Positions 1-7,248 of a stretch of DNA of 64,000 nucleotides are shown here, piece after piece (position 1 is the first letter of the stretch; every line of letters starts with the position of its first letter). The notes under the pieces are model-generated. The model searched no databases. It had not been told where the DNA came from and worked only from the letters and a program-made list of their open reading frames with translations. Position numbers and translations under genes: made by a program. The stretch is from assembly GCA_036508135.1 (NCBI GenBank), contig DATCHW010000259.1, forward strand, positions 124,001 to 188,000, in the 5' to 3' direction. The DNA is from DATCHW01 sp036508135 (GTDB taxonomy: Bacteria > Bacteroidota > Ignavibacteria > Tepidaquicellales > Tepidaquicellaceae).

Positions 1-714
1 AGGTATAACCAGAAATAAAATTCTTTTAAACGATAATGAATTAAATCCATTAATTGCGAAGTACATAAAAATAACACCCGGAGCAAGAAAGATAGTAGAA
101 AGATGATTCGTAAAACTTAGTCCGAGAACAAAAGCAAAAAATATCCAGTATTTTTCTCCGCCATGAATATAATCTGATTTCAAAGACATTAAACAAGCTT
201 TAAGAAAAGACCAGATAACAATAATCAAAAAAAGAATATGAAGAGAATATACTTCGATACCGTTAGCAGTATTCCAGAATGTAAGAGAGAATGCAAGAAT
301 TAATGCTGAACTAAGAGCGATTAAATAAACAGAAATGTTATCCGTTCTGAATGCAGATAAATTTTGTTTCTTAGATTTCTGCTCGGATATTATTTTGACT
401 TTAACGTAATCATTAAAAAGAAATATCATAAAGAAATAAAAGACACTAACAGCTGCAGCACATGTAAAAGCAGACATTAAGTTCAATCTGTAAATCTCTT
501 CTCCAAACGGTAATTTTGCAAACAGACTTCCAATAAGTGTGAACAATGGATATCCTGTAGGGTGAGCGATCCCGAGTTTGATACAAACAGTCGCTAATTC
601 TCCGGTATCTATGAACCCGACACCCGGTATTAATGTAATAATGTAAACACCAAAAGATAAAATAAAAGCAAAAAAACCGAAAATATATTTCAGATGATTT
701 TCCTTCAGATTCAT
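1..714 (-). CDS. DUF2723 family membrane protein (glycosyltransferase-like), truncated by window edge
   Basis: An open frame of 238 codons begins at the ATG complementary to 712-714 and runs off the window, so only the N-terminal part is present. The first hydrophobic segment ends in PGVGFIDTGELATV, followed by LGIAHPTGYPLF. This acidic loop with HPTGYPL is the hallmark of DUF2723 (TMEM260-like) proteins, polytopic enzymes thought to transfer sugars from lipid carriers to secreted proteins. At least five further hydrophobic stretches follow. In Bacteroidota and Ignavibacteria such proteins are common near envelope genes. The assignment to the family is firm. The donor and acceptor are unknown, and the catalytic role is inferred from the family. 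Confidence 0.85.
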   Translation of the reverse strand, partial: MNLKENHLKYIFGFFAFILSFGVYIITLIPGVGFIDTGELATVCIKLGIAHPTGYPLFTLIGSLFAKLPFGEEIYRLNLMSAFTCAAAVSVFYFFMIFLFNDYVKVKIISEQKSKKQNLSAFRTDNISVYLIALSSALILAFSLTFWNTANGIEVYSLHILFLIIVIWSFLKACLMSLKSDYIHGGEKYWIFFAFVLGLSFTNHLSTIFLAPGVIFMYFAINGFNSLSFKRILFLVIP

Positions 715-725
715 TTATATAATTT

Positions 726-758
726 TAACCCCCCAAGCCCCCCTTTGTAAAAGGGGGG
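726..758. repeat. C-run/G-run inverted repeat in intergenic DNA
   Basis: A run of six C, then a second C run, TTTGTAAAA and a run of six G forms an inverted repeat between the DUF2723 gene and gcvP. Similar C/G-run palindromes are common dispersed intergenic elements in this part of the bacterial tree. It lies just beyond the gcvP stop and could act as a transcription end for the minus strand, but no clear T-tract follows it. Confidence 0.5.
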
Positions 759-805
759 AATGTAAGAGTGATATTTTGAATTTGCACACTTGAATGAAAT
801 TTTTA

Positions 806-3691
806 TCAAACACTTTTATATTCGGCAATTGGAGGACAACTGCAGACCAAGTTTCTGTCTCCATAAGCATTATTAATTCTTCCCACAGCGGGCCAGAATT
901 TATTCAATTTTAAACTATGAATTGGATAAGCAGCTTTTTCACGTGTATATTTATGGTTCCAATCATCATCCGTTACGGCTAAAGCAGTATGAGGGGCATT
1001 CTTAAGTACATTATCCTGAGGATCAGCGATTCCTGTTTCAACTTCCCGAATTTCCTCCCTGATAGCTATCATTGCAACGCAAAATCTATCAAGTTCAGCT
1101 TTCGATTCGCTTTCTGTTGGTTCCACCATAAAAGTGCCATGAACCGGAAACGAGACAGTTGGTGCATGAAAACCATAATCCATTAGTCTTTTTGATAAAT
1201 CTTCAGCTTCAATATTGAGGTCGTGTTTAAAATTGTTAAGGTCAAAAATTAATTCATGAGCAACGGTATTATTTGAACCGGAAAATAAAACTTTATAATA
1301 TTTTTCCAATTTCGACTTAATATAATTAGCGTTTAATATTGCAGTTTCAGTTGCCTTTTTCAGTCCTTCAGTTCCCATCATTTTAATATAAGAATATGAA
1401 ATGGATAATACACCGGCACTTCCCCAGGGTGCGGACGATACGGCTCCGATAGAATCCTTAGTGCCGATATTCACAATAGAATGCCCGGGCAAAAATGGAA
1501 CCAAATGTTTCGCTACAGCGATTGGTCCGACACCCGGTCCCCCGCCGCCGTGAGGAATACAAAAAGTTTTATGCAGATTGAGATGGCATACATCTGCACC
1601 TATCATTGCAGGGCTTGTATAACCGACCTGAGCATTCATATTAGCACCATCCATATAAACCTGCCCGCCGTATTTATGAACTACTTCACATATCTCTTTA
1701 ATGTTTTCTTCAAATACACCATGAGTTGAAGGATAAGTAACCATTAAAGCAGAAAGATTCTCTTTATTCATCTCAGCTTTTTTTTCCAAATCCAATGAAT
1801 CTATATTACCGTTATCATCACAATTTACAACAACAACTTTCATACCAGCCATTACTCCGCTTGCAGGATTTGTTCCGTGTGCAGATTCGGGTATAAGGAC
1901 AACATTTCTATTTTTATTTCCATTTTTAATGTGGAATGCCCTTATAACCATCAGACCGGTATATTCTCCCTGTGCACCTGAATTAGGCTGTAAGGAAATT
2001 CCCGCGAATCCTGTTATTTCACATAAATCTTTTTCCAATTCTTTGATGATTTCGATATATCCCGCGGCTTGCTCTAAAGGAGCAAAAGGATGAATATTTA
2101 AAAATTCAGGCATCGAAATTCCGAGCATTTCAGTTGTAGCATTAAGTTTCATTGTACATGAACCGAGCGGAATCATCGAACCTGTTAAAGAAAGGTCTTT
2201 ATTTTCCAATGATTTAATATACCGTAATAATTCTGTCTCGGAATGATATTTATTAAACACTTCGTGTTTTAAAAAACCAGATTTACGAAGCATTTCTTCA
2301 GGAAATTCAGAATCGGTTTCATCAATTGTATTTTTAAGAAATTCTTTCTTATTTTTTATTTTTTTATCGGTATCAAATATTTCCAATAAATCATTTATAT
2401 CATCAAAATTATTAGTTTCATTCAGAGAAATGAAAATATATTCATTTTCATATCTGAGATTAATTTGTTTCGCATCAGCAGATTTTTTTATAATTTTTTG
2501 TAAATCTTTTGTACAAGAGATTTTTAAAGTATCAAAATAAGTATTGTTAAGTTGATTATAACCCAGGTTAGATAAACCTTTATCGAGTATTCTTGTAAGT
2601 TTAAATATTTTAGATACAATTTCTTTCATACCTTTTTCACCGTGATAGACTGCATACATACCTGCCATGATAGCAAGTAATACCTGGGAAGTACAGATGT
2701 TGCTGGTAGCTTTTTCTCTTCTGATATGCTGTTCTCTTGTCTGTAATGCCATACGGTAAGCAGGATTACCCTTTGAATCTATTGAAATACCGATTATTCT
2801 TCCGGGAATATGCCGTTTGAATTCATCTTTTGTAGCGAAATATGCAGCGTGGGGTCCTCCGAATGCCATAGGTACGCCCAGTCTTTGAGTCGAACCAACG
2901 GAGATATCTGCGCCCTGTTCAGCCGGGGTTTTAAAATAAATAAAGCTTAAAATATCAGATGCAATTATAGTAAAGATTTGCTTTTCTTTTGCATCCTTGA
3001 AGAACCCTGTATAATCAAAAACTTCGCCATTTGAATCCGGGTTTTGTACAATTACTGCGAAAATGTCATCAGAAAGTTCAAAAGATTTATGATTACCCAC
3101 AATTACATTTATTCCCTGAGGTACAGCACGGGTTTTAATCACATCAATAGTCTGAGGAAAACATTCTTCAGATACAAATACTGTATTTGAATTTTGCTTT
3201 TTACCTTTTTTAATATTGTGGCACATTATAATAGCTTCCGCTGCTGCTGTTCCCTCGTCAAGAAGAGATGCGTTAGCGATTTCATGACCTGTTAAATCAG
3301 TTATTACAGTCTGAAAATTCAACAATGCTTCAAGCCTTCCTTGCGAGATTTCGGCCTGATATGGTGTATATTGGGTATACCAACCCGGATTTTCAAGAAT
3401 GTTCCTTTGAATAACCGGAGGAGTGATAACCGGGTAATAACCAAGACCTATATAATTTTTGAAGATTTTGTTTTTAGAAGCAATTTTTCTAAGTTTATTT
3501 ATATATTCATATTCGCTAATTGGTTCATCTAATTTAAGTTCCCTTTTCAGTTTTATTGATTTCGGAATAGTTTTATCCATCAGGTCATTAATATCACTGA
3601 ATCCCATTTCGTTCAGCATTTCATTTCTTTCGGATTCATTTGGACCTAAATGTCTATTTTCAAATTTTTCATATATTTGGAAGTCGTTCAT
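806..3691 (-). CDS. gcvP: Glycine dehydrogenase (aminomethyl-transferring), P-protein, single chain
   Basis: This is the PLP-dependent decarboxylase of the glycine cleavage system. It removes CO2 from glycine and loads the aminomethyl group onto lipoyl H-protein. The 961 residues match the full-length fused form, not the split GcvPA/GcvPB form. The N-terminal half carries ENRHLGP at 11-17. The C-terminal half carries GSCTMKLN at 510-517 and the cofactor lysine in NLHKTF, about K708, followed by the glycine-rich loop PHGGGGPG. The ATG start at 3691 gives the usual N-terminus. No gcvT or gcvH is adjacent, so the partners must lie elsewhere. It stands alone between an intergenic repeat and a repeat-rich stretch and marks the left border of the accessory region. 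Confidence 0.97.
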   Translation of the reverse strand: MNDFQIYEKFENRHLGPNESERNEMLNEMGFSDINDLMDKTIPKSIKLKRELKLDEPISEYEYINKLRKIASKNKIFKNYIGLGYYPVITPPVIQRNILENPGWYTQYTPYQAEISQGRLEALLNFQTVITDLTGHEIANASLLDEGTAAAEAIIMCHNIKKGKKQNSNTVFVSEECFPQTIDVIKTRAVPQGINVIVGNHKSFELSDDIFAVIVQNPDSNGEVFDYTGFFKDAKEKQIFTIIASDILSFIYFKTPAEQGADISVGSTQRLGVPMAFGGPHAAYFATKDEFKRHIPGRIIGISIDSKGNPAYRMALQTREQHIRREKATSNICTSQVLLAIMAGMYAVYHGEKGMKEIVSKIFKLTRILDKGLSNLGYNQLNNTYFDTLKISCTKDLQKIIKKSADAKQINLRYENEYIFISLNETNNFDDINDLLEIFDTDKKIKNKKEFLKNTIDETDSEFPEEMLRKSGFLKHEVFNKYHSETELLRYIKSLENKDLSLTGSMIPLGSCTMKLNATTEMLGISMPEFLNIHPFAPLEQAAGYIEIIKELEKDLCEITGFAGISLQPNSGAQGEYTGLMVIRAFHIKNGNKNRNVVLIPESAHGTNPASGVMAGMKVVVVNCDDNGNIDSLDLEKKAEMNKENLSALMVTYPSTHGVFEENIKEICEVVHKYGGQVYMDGANMNAQVGYTSPAMIGADVCHLNLHKTFCIPHGGGGPGVGPIAVAKHLVPFLPGHSIVNIGTKDSIGAVSSAPWGSAGVLSISYSYIKMMGTEGLKKATETAILNANYIKSKLEKYYKVLFSGSNNTVAHELIFDLNNFKHDLNIEAEDLSKRLMDYGFHAPTVSFPVHGTFMVEPTESESKAELDRFCVAMIAIREEIREVETGIADPQDNVLKNAPHTALAVTDDDWNHKYTREKAAYPIHSLKLNKFWPAVGRINNAYGDRNLVCSCPPIAEYKSV

Positions 3692-3770
3692 AGATATAGT
3701 TTTAATTTTTTTTGATTATTTATTACTTAATATAAAATTTATTTAATCTAAACTAAATTCAAAAACGTTA

Positions 3771-3830
3771 GACAGGATTAACAGGATAAACAGGAAAAGA
3801 TTAACAGGATAAAGAAAAAACAAAAGCAAT
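3771..3830. repeat. ACAGGATTAACAGGAT-type short repeats
   Basis: The stretch reads as three or four imperfect copies of ACAGGATTA / ACAGGATAA separated by a few bases. The pattern is visible directly, and a further partial copy occurs near 3905. It has no coding sense in either direction. This word is a well-known dispersed intergenic repeat in many unrelated bacteria. Confidence 0.7.
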
Positions 3831-3915
3831 TAACACTAAGGACACGAAAAAAAAAGAGTAACCGCAAAGGAGACAAAGTAGGCGCGAAGAGAGCAAAGAA
3901 AAGAGGACAGGATTA

Positions 3916-3941
3916 ATCCCGATACACTTCGTTATCGGGAT
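3916..3941. repeat. Hairpin with 9-bp stem ATCCCGATA / TATCGGGAT
   Basis: A perfect 9-base inverted repeat with an 8-base loop containing CTTCG lies inside the repeat block. A related word, CCCGATGCATCGGG, occurs as a perfect 14-base palindrome at 4231-4244. Both resemble small dispersed hairpin elements and not terminators, because no T-tract follows. Confidence 0.6.
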
Positions 3942-3980
3942 CTTCGCTGCACTGCGACAGGGATTTAAAGAAAGAAAGTT

Positions 3981-4016
3981 CATTAAGTTTATTAAATTCG
4001 TTAAGTTTATTAAGTT
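3981..4016. repeat. 18-base tandem repeat, two units
   Basis: Two consecutive 18-base units, CATTAAGTTTATTAAATT and CGTTAAGTTTATTAAGTT, differ at only two positions and are followed by a partial third unit (CGTTGAG). It is a short AT-rich tandem with no coding role. Confidence 0.75.
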
Positions 4017-4147
4017 CGTTGAGCAAAAAGAAAAAGCACATTAAAAAATTACACGAAGAAACTCAAAGAAACTCGAAGTTACACAAAGAAAAGAAAATAA
4101 ATAACCGCTAAGGACGAAAAGTAGGCGCGAAGAGCGCAAAGATAAAT

Positions 4148-4200
4148 ATAAAAGTAGATAGTAGTTAGTAGGACAGACATTCGTGTCTGTCGTTTTCTTT
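4148..4200. repeat. Hairpin-bearing dispersed repeat, copy A
   Basis: The sequence AAAGTAGATAGTAGTTAGTA leads into a perfect hairpin: GACAGACA (4172-4179), loop TTCG, TGTCTGTC (4184-4191). The same leader followed by a different but equally perfect hairpin occurs at 6975-7030. The shared leader and hairpin position make them copies of one element type. Confidence 0.65.
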
Positions 4201-4572
4201 CGTGGCACTTTTTGGTGATCTCGACAAGCTCCCGATGCATCGGGACAGGCTGGGACTTCGCTTCGCTCAGCATTCAAATTTTTCATGACAAATAAACTGA
4301 CATTCTTAATAAAATTTTATTCTGTAAAAAATAATGGTTTATGTTAAAGAACATTTTAGAAATGTCATAAGAAAAACATTAAATCTATAAATTACAAGAT
4401 TTTATAAAAACAACAAAATATCATGACAAAACGTTGACAAAACAATACAAGAGAACAATGAATAATGAGTTATGAATAATGAAAGAACAAAAATAATATT
4501 GAAATGAAATAAAATATTTTCACCTCACCCCAGTGCACCTCCCCTGGAATTGAGAGGGGATAAGAGAAAAAA

Positions 4573-5109
4573 TTAATCATCGGCGGATTCTTTTTGGCTG
4601 AAGAGGTTTAGTTCTTTGTTTAATTGTTTTTCGGAATTGACTGCATTAAGGATAAGGGAATTTTTGTTTAAATCCTTTTCAGTACTTTTTATAATTTCTT
4701 CAATATGTTCATCGGAATTATAGTCATCATCAGGACCTGAAGCAGGAAATTCATCGGGACTATAGGTACCATAATAGGAATCAAATTTTGATAATTCATT
4801 AATAAACTTTACTTTAAGATTCAGCATGTCCGAAAGATGAAGACTACTAAAAGATTCTTTTTTAATTGCCTTATTGAGTTCATCTAAATCAGAGGCGAGC
4901 ATACGCAGTCTACCGCCGGAATTAACCTTGAGTGATTCCATAAGAGCTTCGAATGCAGTATCTTTGAGTATAGTTATAGCTTCGGCATTATTCTTAGCCC
5001 ACCGGAAAAGTGTTCTGACAGGAACATTCAATTTTTGGCTAATTTTTTCAAACGAGAACCCCTGTGAGCGGAGGATAAGAAATTCATTTTTTTGAGAATC
5101 GGTGTACAT
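4573..5109 (-). CDS. Small helix-turn-helix protein (transposase/terminase small-subunit-like)
   Basis: A 178-residue protein. Residues 8-38 (FLILRSQGFSFEKISQKLNV, then PVRTLFRWAKN) form a clear helix-turn-helix of the kind found in IS-type transposase subunits and phage terminase small subunits. The middle is helical and rich in Lys/Glu. The last 60 residues are acidic and probably disordered. No DDE transposase or phage gene lies beside it, so the DNA-binding domain is supported but the function is not. It sits in the repeat-rich stretch, divergent from the toxin-antitoxin pair with about 310 bases between. It could be a stand-alone regulator or the remnant of a mobile element. Confidence 0.6.
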   Translation of the reverse strand: MYTDSQKNEFLILRSQGFSFEKISQKLNVPVRTLFRWAKNNAEAITILKDTAFEALMESLKVNSGGRLRMLASDLDELNKAIKKESFSSLHLSDMLNLKVKFINELSKFDSYYGTYSPDEFPASGPDDDYNSDEHIEEIIKSTEKDLNKNSLILNAVNSEKQLNKELNLFSQKESADD

Positions 5110-5417
5110 AGTTAAAATTCCTCATAATTTAAAGTTTACCATATTTATATATGGCTGATACAAAAATAAGTGGAATAAACTAAAAAGTCAATAATGGATA
5201 TTAAAAATAATATAAATAGATACTTTCAATCTGTTAAAATATTCACGTTAATTAATAATTTATAAACATTTAATAAATAGTAGTTTAACGGCTTGTTAAA
5301 GATATAGTAATTATTAATAAAATATATTGGAAATGTAAATAGGATAAAATATGTTATGATAATTAAGAGAATTTACTTTTTTTCGTAATAATTTTTATAT
5401 ATATTAAACTAATCCAA
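5110..5417. promoter_or_regulatory. Divergent intergenic region between HTH gene and antitoxin gene
   Basis: About 310 very AT-rich bases separate two divergent genes and must hold both promoters. No operator palindrome is obvious. At 5165-5205 it contains GGAATAAACTAAAAAGTCAATA, closely matched at 7050-7075. Beyond this shared word nothing stands out. Confidence 0.4.
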
Positions 5418-6029
5418 ATGTCGAAAAATTTAAAATTAAATATCAACCGTGAAAGATTGCGTGAAGCAATTGTGTATTTTAGCAAATATTTGAAATACCC
5501 TACTATAACGATGATGTATAAAGTTCTTGCCTCTTTGGATTTTGAGCACTTCAAGGAGACAGGATTGCCAGTTACAAATTTAGTATATCAAGCATGGAAA
5601 CGAGGACCTGTACCATACGAATTTGATAAAGAAATTTCAGATAGAAAAAATGATTGTGTATTGATTCCAGATGACTTTGCTTCCGCATTAAAATGTATTA
5701 AAGAAGAATGGGAAACAGAAAATGGACAGAAGAGAAAATCATTAAAATTCCATGCAAAGCGAAAACCAAATCTTGAGGTTTTTACTCCAAGGCAAATAAA
5801 AATATTAGAAGAAATTTTATTTATTTATAAAAACGAGACTCCATCAACTGCTTCAAAGGCGTCTCACGAAAAAGATACTCCATGGTATAAGAATATTCAA
5901 AAAAAAGGTAAGGAAGGAGAAATAATTAAATATCTAGATTTATTAGATGATAAAAGTAAAATAACAAAAGAAGAAGCAATTGAAATGGTAAGAGAATTGA
6001 GTGCATTTCAATTAAATTACGGAACTTAA
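5418..6029 (+). CDS. Panacea-domain (DUF4065/SocA-like) antitoxin
   Basis: A 203-residue protein. Residues 17-75 carry the Panacea pattern: YFSKYLKYPTITMMYKVLA, then LDFEHFKETGLPVTNLVYQA, then WKRGPVPYEF. The W-x-x-GPVP motif is the most conserved part of this family. Panacea proteins are antitoxins paired with many unrelated toxins; SocA of Caulobacter is a member. The next gene starts eight bases after this stop, as expected for a toxin-antitoxin operon. The C-terminal 80 residues are helical and probably contact the toxin. The mode of neutralisation is not visible in the sequence. Confidence 0.8.
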   Translation: MSKNLKLNINRERLREAIVYFSKYLKYPTITMMYKVLASLDFEHFKETGLPVTNLVYQAWKRGPVPYEFDKEISDRKNDCVLIPDDFASALKCIKEEWETENGQKRKSLKFHAKRKPNLEVFTPRQIKILEEILFIYKNETPSTASKASHEKDTPWYKNIQKKGKEGEIIKYLDLLDDKSKITKEEAIEMVRELSAFQLNYGT

Positions 6030-6037
6030 ATTAAAAT

Positions 6038-6445
6038 TTGGTAAAAAGAGGTGAAATATACTTAGATAAGAATTTTATATATCCAGCGGGTAATATTGAT
6101 GATAAATATTTACTAATAGTTAACAAAGCATTTCAACCCGGAAACCCAATCTTCGTAGCAACTGCAACCACAAAATTCGATAGCGAAAAAAATAAACCGG
6201 GATGTAATCACAGAATTTTTTCTTTTTTACTTAAAGCAAACGAAGATTTTTTCAAAGAAGATACTTTACTCCAATTATTTATAATCAATTACCCTTTAAC
6301 AGAAATTTATTTTACTAAAAAAAAACAGACAGGAGATATAGAATTTAGAGCAATTATGAATAATGAAGTTATAAATAAAATCATGAAATGTATCAACGAA
6401 ATCAAAGATGATATAACTTCAGGTTATCATAAATATCTTTTTTGA
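6038..6445 (+). CDS. Probable toxin of the Panacea pair (MazF/PemK-like N-terminus)
   Basis: A 135-residue protein starting at TTG (6038). That start is needed to keep VKRGEIY, the opening strand of MazF/PemK-like toxins, and no upstream ATG exists before the antitoxin stop. KYLLIVNKA and PIFVATATTKF fit the following beta strands of the same barrel, although the similarity is weak and the C-terminal half diverges. MazF-like toxins cut mRNA. Here that is an inference from the first 45 residues and the partner gene. The eight-base spacing and the weak start codon suggest translational coupling that keeps toxin below antitoxin. Confidence 0.6.
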   Translation: MVKRGEIYLDKNFIYPAGNIDDKYLLIVNKAFQPGNPIFVATATTKFDSEKNKPGCNHRIFSFLLKANEDFFKEDTLLQLFIINYPLTEIYFTKKKQTGDIEFRAIMNNEVINKIMKCINEIKDDITSGYHKYLF

Positions 6446-6487
6446 GGTTTTGATGGCAATGTATAAAATTTTCTGTTTTTGATAACC

Positions 6488-6715
6488 TTATTTTTCAAAC
6501 AAATATTTTCTTACATCAATCCAGTTTCTAAATTTTTCTGAACCGAATTCTATTAATTCACCTTCGAATTCACGTGCCTTTTTTGTCTTCCTGTCATCAA
6601 TTAAATAATCGCCTTTATTTAAGTTTTTATGATGAGTTAAAATACGTCTCTTGTAAGCTTCGTCCGGTAAATAATTTTTAACCCATTCTAATTTATCAGA
6701 CCAAGCAGAAAATTT
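6488..6715 (-). pseudogene. C-terminal fragment of a 5'(3')-deoxyribonucleotidase (NT5C type)
   Basis: The minus strand encodes about 75 residues with no start codon; an in-frame stop lies immediately upstream at 6716-6718. The reading contains RRILTHHKNLNKGDYLIDDR followed by KTKKAREFEGELIEFGSEKF. This matches the end of the cytosolic 5'-nucleotidase NT5C family, where ILTHHK...GDYLIDDR carries the HAD motif III lysine and motif IV aspartates. About 100 N-terminal residues, including the catalytic DxD of motif I, are missing. It is a decayed gene truncated at its 5' end, consistent with deletion or insertion at this spot. Confidence 0.7.
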
Positions 6716-6870
6716 TTAAAAGGAGATATGAATATCAAATGTATAGATATTTCTAAAGCGGGTCTCGAATACGAAAAAGTATATTATAAATATTTCCCAC
6801 TTTCCCGAAAATTCGGGATAAATTCCGGGGGAGAAAGAGGGATGATTTTATTTTTTAATATTTTTCTATA

Positions 6871-6945
6871 GTTCCCTCTCAATTCAAGGTTTTGGAGTCT
6901 CGACTTGTCGGATGGAGGGATATAAGGGTGGGGTGTAAGGAGAAC
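6871..6945. repeat. Dispersed element related in inverse to 4520-4565
   Basis: Read on the minus strand this stretch runs CACCCCACCCTT, CCCTCC, then TTGAATTGAGAGGGAA. The plus strand at 4520-4565 runs CACCTCACCCC, CCTCCCC, GGAATTGAGAGGGGA. The same word order in opposite orientation suggests two copies of one small element on either side of the HTH and toxin-antitoxin genes. Confidence 0.5.
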
Positions 6946-6974
6946 AATTAATAATTAATAATGAATAATTAAAA

Positions 6975-7030
6975 AAAGTAGAAAGTAGCCAGTAGTTAGT
7001 AAGACAGTCAGTCATTCCTGACTGTAAATC
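6975..7030. repeat. Hairpin-bearing dispersed repeat, copy B
   Basis: AAAGTAGCCAGTAGTTAGTA leads into the hairpin ACAGTCAG (7004-7011), loop TCATTC, CTGACTGT (7018-7025). The leader matches copy A at 4148 nearly base for base, while the stem sequence differs and still pairs perfectly. Confidence 0.65.
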
Positions 7031-7248
7031 AATCATATCATAAAAAAGCGGAAAATAAACTAAATAGTCAATAGGAGAAATATTAAATTAACTGGTAAGT
7101 GCAAATAATGGAATATCAGCAATTTACAAGAGGAAATTCCCTTTGGGTTTTGTTGTCAATCCTGCGAAAACAGGAATCCAGTTCTTTCATTTTTGTTGGT
7201 GACATTTACGCTCAAATACCAAAATAGATACTGAATTATTAGTCGATG

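Larger units (their letters stand above)
3840..4145. repeat. Degenerate 'CGCAAAG / ACACGAAG' periodic repeat, two main blocks
   Basis: Block one (about 3840-3900) and block two (about 4050-4142) both contain AAAGTAGGCGCGAAGAG followed by GCAAAG, preceded by AACCGCAAAGG or AACCGCTAAGG. Copies of ACACGAA/ACTCAAAGAA surround them with a period near 10-12 bases. The two blocks are in the same orientation about 240 bases apart. They look like decayed direct copies of one element. Confidence 0.65.
3692..4572. other. Gene-poor, repeat-rich intergenic region
   Basis: About 880 bases contain no convincing gene. Short open frames here are built from repeats and have no recognisable protein. The sequence is a patchwork of elements listed separately: ACAGGATTAA repeats, CGCAAAG-type repeats, an 18-base tandem, hairpins based on ATCCCGATA and CCCGATGCATCGGG, a UUCG hairpin, and a CACCTCACC element just before the HTH gene. 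Such patchworks are typical of non-selected DNA at integration hotspots. Confidence 0.7.
6446..7248. other. Gene-poor region with a pseudogene fragment and repeats
   Basis: About 800 bases lie between the toxin gene and the TPR gene. They contain the tail of a 5'-nucleotidase gene (6488-6715, minus), a 47-codon open frame after AAAAGGAG at 6728-6871 with no recognisable product, a TCCCGAA/TTCGGGA hairpin at 6803-6818, a repeat around 6871-6945 and copy B of the hairpin repeat. No complete gene is supported. Confidence 0.65.

Noticed and set aside
3801..4286. Short minus-strand open frames of 60-81 codons
   Set aside because: They are translations of the CGCAAAG repeats and hairpins and look like no protein family.
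6728..6871. 47-codon plus-strand frame after a good AAAAGGAG site
   Set aside because: No recognisable product, and its second half runs through a dispersed hairpin repeat. It may be the start of a destroyed gene, but this cannot be shown.
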